A DNA stretch of 64,000 bases from contig NZ_JASXSI010000028.1 in the NCBI RefSeq assembly GCF_030315685.1, forward strand, positions 1-64,000. The letters are read 5' to 3'. The stretch is from Gordonia sp. ABSL11-1. GTDB lineage: Bacteria; Actinomycetota; Actinomycetes; Mycobacteriales; Mycobacteriaceae. Positions 58,484-64,000 of this stretch are shown piece by piece; within the stretch, counting starts at the first letter, position 1, and every line of letters begins with the position of its first letter. Below the pieces are notes generated by a model. That model saw only the letters and a list, made by a program, of their open reading frames with translations, had not been told where the DNA came from and did not search any database. The translations under genes and the position numbers were made by a program.

Positions 58484-58518
58484 CTCGCTCGAGAGTTGCG
58501 GCCCGCGGTGCAGGCGCC

Positions 58519-59082
58519 TCAGGCCCGAGACTTCGCGAATTCGATGATCAGCGTCGCGGTGAAGGCGGGGAGGTCGTCGGGGTTTCGGCTGGTGATGAGG
58601 GTGTTCGGGCCCGATCGGTCCACGACGACCTCCTCGTCGACCCACGTGGCGCCGGCGTTGCGGAGGTCGGTGCGCACACTCGGATACGACGTGAGCGTAC
58701 GTCCCTTCACGACGTTTGCCTCGACGAGTGTCCACGGCGCGTGACAGATGGCCGCGACCGGTTTGCCGGCGTCGACGAATGCCTTGATGAAGGCGACCGC
58801 CGCGTCGTCGGTGCGCAGGAAATCAGGATTGGCGACGCCGCCCGGCAGGACGAGGGCATCGAAATCGTCGACGGAGGCGTCGGCGACGGTGACGTCGACC
58901 GGGAAGGTGTCCGCCTTGTCCAGGTGATCGAAGGCCTGGATGGTGCCGCCGTCGGTCGAGACGAGTTTCGGTGCGCCACCGACGGCCTCGACGGTCTTCC
59001 ACGGCTCGGTGAGCTCCACCTGCTCGGTGCCCTCGGGCGCGACGAGGAAGGCGATGGTGTGGTTGTTCAGTTCCTCTGGCAT
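58519..59082 (-). CDS. DJ-1/PfpI-family protein
   Basis: A 187-residue class I glutamine amidotransferase-like protein of the PfpI/YhbO type. The nucleophile Cys is in PVAAICHAPWTLVEA, with the preceding DALVLPGGVANPDFLR and the Glu in LVAPEGTEQVELTEPWK. Members act as glyoxalases, chaperones or deglycases under stress. It is a single leftward gene, divergent from the FAD oxidase at 59203. Confidence 0.9.
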   Translation of the reverse strand: MPEELNNHTIAFLVAPEGTEQVELTEPWKTVEAVGGAPKLVSTDGGTIQAFDHLDKADTFPVDVTVADASVDDFDALVLPGGVANPDFLRTDDAAVAFIKAFVDAGKPVAAICHAPWTLVEANVVKGRTLTSYPSVRTDLRNAGATWVDEEVVVDRSGPNTLITSRNPDDLPAFTATLIIEFAKSRA

Positions 59083-59202
59083 GGCAGTCCTTCCGTCAAC
59101 TCGATCGCACGTTCTGGTTGCAGGTGTACCCGTGCCGTCCAGTGGGCAAACACGGGCGCCGACTGCGCTGTGGTGTGCGAACGGCGGCGGTAGCGTCGGG
59201 GC

Positions 59203-60369
59203 ATGTCCGTCAGCACAGCCGTCTCCTCCGACGTGACCTCCGACGTCGCCGTGATCGGGGCCGGGATCATCGGTCTGTCCGCGGCGCATCATCTTGCTCG
59301 ACAAGGGTTCACGGTCACCGTCTACGAGTCGGGTCGGCCCGGATACGGACAGTCCGCCGGCGAGTCGAGGATCTTCCGGCACGCCCACGACGATCCGCGC
59401 CTGGTCGCCCTCGCGGTACGGGCCCGGGAGCAGTGGCGGGAATGGTCGGACGAGGTGGGGACACCGCTGATCTCCGCGGACGGCGCGGTGGCGTTGGGAC
59501 CGGCGGTGCCGGAGCGATCGACGATCCTGCAGCAGCAGGGCGTGGCCGTCGAGAAGCTGGATCCGTCGGCGTTGCGTGACGTCCTGCCGATCCTCCGCGA
59601 ACCGGACGACACCGGGTGTGGCGGCTCCGCGATGTTCGACGGCTCCGCGATGTTCGACACCGCCGCGATGCTTGACGTCGACGGCGGATCGATCGACACC
59701 CGGTCCGCCATCACCTGGTTGGCGGACCGGTTCGCCGATGTGACCGTCGGCGAACAGGTGATCGCGTTGCACCACTCGGAGAACGGGGTGACCGTGCGGA
59801 CACCGACGACCGTGGGAAACCATGGGGCTGCGGTCATCTGCGCGGGACGCGGCACGGCTGCGCTCGCCCGGGGCGTCGGGCTGTCGGTTCCCGTGCAGCT
59901 CGGCGCACACGTGCGCGTGTCGTTCGCCGTGCGCGACACAGGGATACGCATGCCGACGGTGCAGGACGGCAGCGGGGTGTTCGGGGCCAGGGGAGTGTAT
60001 GCGGCCGTCTATCCGGATCGGTCCGGATACGGCCTCGGCATGGCTGGGAGCGTCGACGCCCACGACGACGGTGCGATCGACGACGGCGCCGGACTCGCGG
60101 ATCTGGCCGGTGCCGCAGCCGAATACGTGGCCGCCGCGCTGCCCGGCCTCGACCCCACACCCCGAGATGTCGTGCACTGTTGGGTGACCAGCCTGCCCTG
60201 GGGCGACGACGGCATGGCGATCTGGCGGTCGGGTCCGATCGTCGCGTTCGCCGGCCACAACCTGTTCAAGCATGCGCCGCTGATCGGCCAGACGTTGGCC
60301 GACACCGTCCGGTCCGGGCAGGTGCCGGCCGCGTTCGCCCCCGAGGCCCGTCTGGGTGCCGCAGACTGA
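59203..60369 (+). CDS. FAD-dependent oxidase, monomeric sarcosine oxidase/N-methyltryptophan oxidase-like
   Basis: A 388-residue DAO-family flavoenzyme. The N-terminal VAVIGAGIIGLSAAHHLARQGFTVTVYE binds FAD; GQSAGESRIFRHAHDDPR is the segment typical of monomeric sarcosine oxidase, and WVTSLPWGDDGMAI...FAGHNLFKHAPLIG lies near the C-terminus. The covalent-FAD cysteine usually found near the end (K-x-C-x-Y-T region) is not in its normal context. A perfect 18-base tandem duplication repeats GSAMFD once. It is isolated from the methylamine genes by about 17 kb. Substrate unknown. Confidence 0.8.
   Translation: MSVSTAVSSDVTSDVAVIGAGIIGLSAAHHLARQGFTVTVYESGRPGYGQSAGESRIFRHAHDDPRLVALAVRAREQWREWSDEVGTPLISADGAVALGPAVPERSTILQQQGVAVEKLDPSALRDVLPILREPDDTGCGGSAMFDGSAMFDTAAMLDVDGGSIDTRSAITWLADRFADVTVGEQVIALHHSENGVTVRTPTTVGNHGAAVICAGRGTAALARGVGLSVPVQLGAHVRVSFAVRDTGIRMPTVQDGSGVFGARGVYAAVYPDRSGYGLGMAGSVDAHDDGAIDDGAGLADLAGAAAEYVAAALPGLDPTPRDVVHCWVTSLPWGDDGMAIWRSGPIVAFAGHNLFKHAPLIGQTLADTVRSGQVPAAFAPEARLGAAD
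59623..59658. repeat. 18-base tandem duplication inside the FAD oxidase gene
   Basis: GGCTCCGCGATGTTCGAC occurs twice back to back (59623-59640, 59641-59658), in frame, adding six residues to a surface-type segment. Confidence 0.85.
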
Positions 60370-60409
60370 CGTCACCGACCGAAGGGATTGCAGGCCGGCA
60401 GTTGTCGGG

Positions 60410-61630
60410 TCAGCGACGGTCGGTCGGTCGCCACCGTAAGACCTCGAGTGCCGCTGCGACGTCGACGAGGTTCTCCCCGATGGGCCGGGGCAGGAGCTCC
60501 TCGGCGCGGGCGAGTCGTCGGATCACGGTGTTGCGGTGTGCATACAGACATTCCGCGGTTCGAGACGTGTTGCACTGCTCGGCGATCCACGTACGCACGG
60601 TCTCGACCGTGTCCGGGTCTGCCGCCGCAAGATGGCCGAGGGTGTCGGCGACGAACTCGTCCGTCGCGGTCGGATCGGCAGTCAGCAGCGCGACCAGCCG
60701 CACATCCTCGTACCGTGTCACGAGCTGGGGTGAGGCGAGTTGGGCGACCAGTCGCTGCGTGGCCAGGGCCTGGAAGTGGCTGCGCCGGAAGCCGTCCAGG
60801 TCGTCGCCGGGGTGGCCGAACGCCACCCGCACGGTCGGGTGATCGGGTATCCGCCGGATCGGCGGCACCTCCGACGTCGACAACCAGACCCACAGCGCGC
60901 CCGCGCTCGCGACGACCGTGAGCCGTTCCCGTCGTGTGGTGGTCTTGGTGATGATGTCGGCGACGGCCTCGAGTTCCTGCGCGGTCGTCGCCCCGGCGTC
61001 GGCCCAGATCACCGCCGCCACATGGGGGCCGTTCAGCCGGTAGCCGAGCTGGGCGGTCGCCCGGCCGGCGGGGATCGGCGCACCTTCGAGGAGGAGGGCC
61101 ACCGTCTGCCGACGTTCGGCGTGGGTGCCGCGGGTGAGGTCGGCCCGTTCGGACTCCATGCGTTCCGACATCGCCGACACGGTGTCGTCGATGAACGTGG
61201 AGATCGACAGGGACGACACCTCCAGCAGCTCACGGAGTTCGGCCGGGTCGTCGGTGAGGGAGAAGCAGATGTCCATCCACCGACGCCACGCCACGCTCTG
61301 CGCCGTGCGGTACGAGTCGAGCGACGATTCCCCGAGGCCGCGACGCACCAGGTCGCGCGCGGTGTCCAGGACCTCGCCGGTCAGGTTCACCGGTACCCGC
61401 CGACCGGGGTCGCGGACGTTGGCCGCGGCCCAGTGCAGCATGTTGGCGATGTTGGTGCGTCGGGCGCCCTCAGCGAGCACCGGGTCGTCGGCGACGGCGG
61501 TCATCCGCACGCCGCCGAGCGCGGCGTCGTGCATCTCCTCGATCCACTCCTCGGGTGGGCTCAGGGCGATCTCCGCACCGCGGCGCAGGAGTTCCCGGAT
61601 CCGCTGCGAAGGGTGCGGCCAGTCCGACAT
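60410..61630 (-). CDS. PucR-family transcriptional regulator
   Basis: A 406-residue CdaR/PucR-type regulator: an N-terminal sensory region, a GGDEF-like middle domain (QLGYRLNGPHVAAVIWAD) and a C-terminal helix-turn-helix TVRTWIAEQCNTSRTAECLYAHRNTVIRRLARAEELL. ATG at 61630 is used; an ATG at 61648 adds six residues. The longer open frame upstream is antisense to the monooxygenase gene. It is divergent from that EthA-like gene with about 100 bases between, so it is the likely activator of the monooxygenase. Confidence 0.88.
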   Translation of the reverse strand: MSDWPHPSQRIRELLRRGAEIALSPPEEWIEEMHDAALGGVRMTAVADDPVLAEGARRTNIANMLHWAAANVRDPGRRVPVNLTGEVLDTARDLVRRGLGESSLDSYRTAQSVAWRRWMDICFSLTDDPAELRELLEVSSLSISTFIDDTVSAMSERMESERADLTRGTHAERRQTVALLLEGAPIPAGRATAQLGYRLNGPHVAAVIWADAGATTAQELEAVADIITKTTTRRERLTVVASAGALWVWLSTSEVPPIRRIPDHPTVRVAFGHPGDDLDGFRRSHFQALATQRLVAQLASPQLVTRYEDVRLVALLTADPTATDEFVADTLGHLAAADPDTVETVRTWIAEQCNTSRTAECLYAHRNTVIRRLARAEELLPRPIGENLVDVAAALEVLRWRPTDRR

Positions 61631-61747
61631 GCGCACATTCTGCACCATGCGGCAACGGCCGCAGTTGCAGATTGTCCCTGGCGTCGGGCGGCGCAGCTGA
61701 GCATCCTGGTAGGTATCCGCATCCGCGACGAACCCCGAGGAGCTCTC

Positions 61748-63241
61748 GTGACCTCTCCGACCACCACTGATCGTGTCGACGTGCTCATCATCGGCGCAGG
61801 CATCTCGGGCATCGGCGCCGCCCGCTATCTGCGCACCGAACACCCGTCGAAGTCGTTCGCGATCGTGGAGGCGCGCTCGACGTCCGGGGGCACCTGGGAC
61901 CTGTTCCGCTATCCGGGTATCCGCTCGGATTCCGATCTGCACACCTTCGGCTACGCGTTCAAGCCGTGGACGGACAAGCAGGCGATCGCCGATGCGCCGC
62001 GCATCCTCGACTACCTGCACGAGACGATCGACGAGAACGAGCTCACCGACCGCATCCGGTACGACCACAAGGTCGTGTCAGCGGCGTGGTCGTCGGACGA
62101 CGCGCGCTGGCAGGTGGAGATCGACCGCACCGACACCGGTGAACGGGTCCGGATCAGTGCCGGCTGGATCTTCTGCGGCTCCGGCTACTACGACTACGAC
62201 CAGGGGTTCAGCCCGGACTTCGCCGGGCGTGAACGGTTCCGGGGGCAGATCGTGCATCCGCAGCACTGGCCCGAGGACCTCGACTACGCCGGCAAGCGGG
62301 TGGTGGTCATCGGCAGTGGTGCAACCGCCGTCACCCTGCTGCCCGCGATGGCCGACGACGCCGAGCATGTGACGATGCTGCAGCGTACGCCGACCTACAT
62401 CATCCCGTTGCCGCGTGAGGACGCGATCGCCAACACCCTCAAGAAGGTGCTGGGTGACGAACGTGGATACGCCCTGACCCGGCAGAAGAACGTCGCGCAG
62501 CAGCGGCTGTTGTTCGAGCTGTGCCAACGCTTTCCGTCGGTGGCCCGTCGGATGATCCGTAAGATCAACGAATCCCAGCTGCCCGAAGGCTATCCGGTCG
62601 ACAAGCATTTCAATCCGCCGTACAACCCGTGGGATCAGCGGCTGTGCGTCGTGCCCGATTCCGATCTGTTCCGCACCATCCGCAAGGGCAAGGCGTCGAT
62701 CGTCACCGACCGCATCGCGTCGTTCACCGAGAACGGCATCCTGCTGGAGAGCGGCGAGGAACTCGAGGCCGACATCATCGTCACCGCCACGGGACTCAAC
62801 ATCAAGATCATCGGCGGCATCGAACTCACCGTCGACGGGCATCCGGTGTCGTTGCCCGACACGGTCGTCTACCGCGGCATGATGCTGTCGGGTATCCCGA
62901 ACTTCGCCCTCGCGATCGGCTACACCAACGCGTCGTGGACGTTGAAAATCGGTCTGTTGTGCGAGTACTTCTGCAAGCTCCTCACCTACATGGACGCCCA
63001 CCGCCACGACAGCGTGTGGCCCGTGGCCGACCCGACGATGCCCACCCGGCCGCTGCTGGATTTCGGTGCGGGATATGTGCAGCGGGCCCTGGCGACGTTG
63101 CCGAAGCAGGGCGAGAAGGCGCCGTGGGTGATGTCGATGAGCTACTACGCCGACCGGCGGGTACTGCGCGGCGATGTCGCCGACGAGAACCTCCACTTCG
63201 CGCGGGCGCGTGACCGGGCGGCCGGAGCGGTCGGGGTCTGA
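61748..63241 (+). CDS. ethA: Baeyer-Villiger/flavin monooxygenase, EthA-like
   Basis: A 497-residue FAD/NADPH monooxygenase closely following mycobacterial EthA: DVLIIGAGISGIGAARYL, GGTWDLFRYPGIRSDSDLHTFGY, the Baeyer-Villiger fingerprint FRGQIVHPQHWP, VVVIGSGATAVTLLPAMADDA and HFNPPYNPWDQRLCVVPDSDLFR. Such enzymes insert oxygen into ketones to give esters and oxidise thioamides. Start is GTG at 61748 with GAGGAG upstream. In mycobacteria ethA is paired with a TetR gene (ethR); here a PucR gene takes that place. Ketone breakdown is the likely normal role. Confidence 0.88.
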   Translation: MTSPTTTDRVDVLIIGAGISGIGAARYLRTEHPSKSFAIVEARSTSGGTWDLFRYPGIRSDSDLHTFGYAFKPWTDKQAIADAPRILDYLHETIDENELTDRIRYDHKVVSAAWSSDDARWQVEIDRTDTGERVRISAGWIFCGSGYYDYDQGFSPDFAGRERFRGQIVHPQHWPEDLDYAGKRVVVIGSGATAVTLLPAMADDAEHVTMLQRTPTYIIPLPREDAIANTLKKVLGDERGYALTRQKNVAQQRLLFELCQRFPSVARRMIRKINESQLPEGYPVDKHFNPPYNPWDQRLCVVPDSDLFRTIRKGKASIVTDRIASFTENGILLESGEELEADIIVTATGLNIKIIGGIELTVDGHPVSLPDTVVYRGMMLSGIPNFALAIGYTNASWTLKIGLLCEYFCKLLTYMDAHRHDSVWPVADPTMPTRPLLDFGAGYVQRALATLPKQGEKAPWVMSMSYYADRRVLRGDVADENLHFARARDRAAGAVGV

Positions 63242-63295
63242 GGGGCGGGTTCTGACGGGCGGGTTCGGCGTCGGGAGGACCCGGTCGCGACATGC

Positions 63296-63838
63296 TCAGT
63301 GGCTGTGCGCGAGCACCTGGATCGACAGCACGACGAGTCCGATCAGTACGAGGGTGATCAGTGCGGCGAGTTTCTGCCACCAGGTGATGTCGGCCCGGCG
63401 GACCGCGAGCCATCCGATCAGCCCGAGCGTGCCGATGTAGATGTAGCCGGCGATCAGCAGGGCCGTCTGGAGTTTCAGCACGTCCAGCCAGGCCAGCGTG
63501 ATCATGCCCAGCGGTAGCAGCAGCGTGCCGAGACCACTGGCCGCGACGCGGAGCAACGTGCGCAGGTCCTCGCCATGCGGGAAGGTGCGGTGCACCGCCA
63601 GGTGCGCGATGCCGTCGGAGGCGAAGCCGGCCAGCACGACGGCGAACACACCGAGCAGCAGGATCTCGAATGCGTATGCGGCGGAGTGATGGCCGGTCGA
63701 GGTGTAGACGACCAGCACGATCGCGAGTCCGGTGAACGTCGCGTAGACGCGCTCCTTCAGGAACATCACCGCGACGGTCTTGGGTACGTCTGCGATGTCG
63801 TCGGACTCGGCCTGATGGGCGCCACCTGCCTCGGTCAT
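63296..63838 (-). CDS. Hypothetical membrane protein
   Basis: A 180-residue protein with five hydrophobic segments (for example VYATFTGLAIVLVVYTST, EILLLGVFAVVLAGFASDGIAHL, LITLVLIGLVVLSIQVLAHSH). I do not recognise a named family with a function. The helix with DGIAHLAVHRTFPHGED has several histidines. ATG at 63838 is used; ATGs at 63844 and 63847 are in frame. It is divergent from the partial gene at the window end. Confidence 0.7.
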   Translation of the reverse strand: MTEAGGAHQAESDDIADVPKTVAVMFLKERVYATFTGLAIVLVVYTSTGHHSAAYAFEILLLGVFAVVLAGFASDGIAHLAVHRTFPHGEDLRTLLRVAASGLGTLLLPLGMITLAWLDVLKLQTALLIAGYIYIGTLGLIGWLAVRRADITWWQKLAALITLVLIGLVVLSIQVLAHSH

Positions 63839-63868
63839 GGCCATCATTGTGGGCCTACTGTGATCGGA

Positions 63869-64000
63869 ATGAGCATCAACCCGACAGTTGTGGTGTCCTC
63901 GGCCGGTCTGATCGGTGGCTATTCGGCCGCACGATTCTCCGGCCGTCGCGAACTCGGCGGCGTGGTCCTCGCCGCGGCGGGCGCCTGGTGCACGCGCGAG
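63869..64000 (+). CDS. Hypothetical membrane protein N-terminus (partial)
   Basis: The first 44 codons only. The start (MSINPTVVVSSAGLIGGYSAARFSGRRELGG, then VVLAAAGAWCTRE) looks like the beginning of a small two-helix membrane protein widespread in mycolic-acid bacteria, of unknown function. Cut by the window edge. Confidence 0.5.
   Translation, partial: MSINPTVVVSSAGLIGGYSAARFSGRRELGGVVLAAAGAWCTRE

Noticed and set aside
59203-60369. Second candidate for the N-methylglutamate oxidase
   Set aside because: It is a sarcosine-oxidase-type flavoenzyme but lies 17 kb from the methylamine genes beside unrelated genes, so there is no contextual support.
60740-61747. N-terminal extension of the EthA-like protein
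   Set aside because: The open frame is antisense to the PucR gene; EthA homologues begin at the GTG at 61748, which has a good ribosome site.

Overview
The window is high-GC DNA with dense, overlapping genes and frequent GTG starts. It looks like a chromosomal stretch of a mycolic-acid actinobacterium (order Mycobacteriales, Gordonia-like). Supporting features are the EthA-type monooxygenase, paired acyl-CoA dehydrogenases, a KshA-like Rieske oxygenase, many TetR regulators, a likely MspA-type porin start, and AbiEi/DUF559-type genes. No rRNA, tRNA, CRISPR array, phage or intact insertion sequence was recognised.

Layout. 1-7.7 kb: 5' end of a secreted porin-like protein, an acyl-CoA dehydrogenase pair, DUF1214 protein, sulfotransferase, SDR and a latex-clearing-protein-like oxygenase with a probably leaderless promoter. 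7.7-13 kb: sugar or polyol operon (two TIM-barrel isomerases/epimerases, an orphan sugar-binding lipoprotein, a Gfo/Idh/MocA dehydrogenase) divergent from its LacI regulator. 13-24 kb: a broken DUF559 gene, MarR plus DHA2 drug exporter, DsbA/FrnE protein, OPT transporter, 2,2-dialkylglycine decarboxylase, crotonase, ribokinase and a shortened DUF1275 gene.

24-42 kb is the most interesting part and reads as a methylated-amine locus. One tightly coupled operon (24028-31017) encodes a cupin, a DmmA-like protein, two reductase plus haem oxidative N-demethylase (DUF3445) pairs and an ammonium transporter. The first demethylase carries a second DmmA-like domain fused to its C-terminus. About 7 kb further on are gmaS-mgsA-mgsB-mgsC type genes (37842-42208), the indirect N-methylglutamate route for methylamine. 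Between them lie a LysR regulator and an operon of HutD, an M20 amidohydrolase and a single-chain FAD amine oxidase. No MgdABCD-type N-methylglutamate dehydrogenase is present, so the FAD enzyme is the local candidate for that step. The inferred route is dimethylamine to methylamine and formaldehyde, then gamma-glutamylmethylamide, N-methylglutamate and glutamate. A TetR/ABC-2-like membrane pair and a VapBC module interrupt the region.

42-64 kb: a DUF559 gene, a repeat-rich patch with an IclR remnant, then lipid/alicyclic catabolism genes. These are a PhaC-like hydrolase, an EstB-like esterase, two paralogous acyl-CoA ligases flanking a cyclase-family hydrolase and an XRE-TetR fusion regulator, an acyl-CoA dehydrogenase, a thiolase, TetR regulators, a KshA-like Rieske oxygenase with a partner dehydrogenase, a flavin/F420 protein, a DJ-1 protein, a sarcosine-oxidase-like enzyme, a PucR regulator and an EthA-like Baeyer-Villiger monooxygenase. 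Several regulator genes sit beside clear palindromic operator candidates. All functional statements are by family resemblance read by eye; no database search was run.
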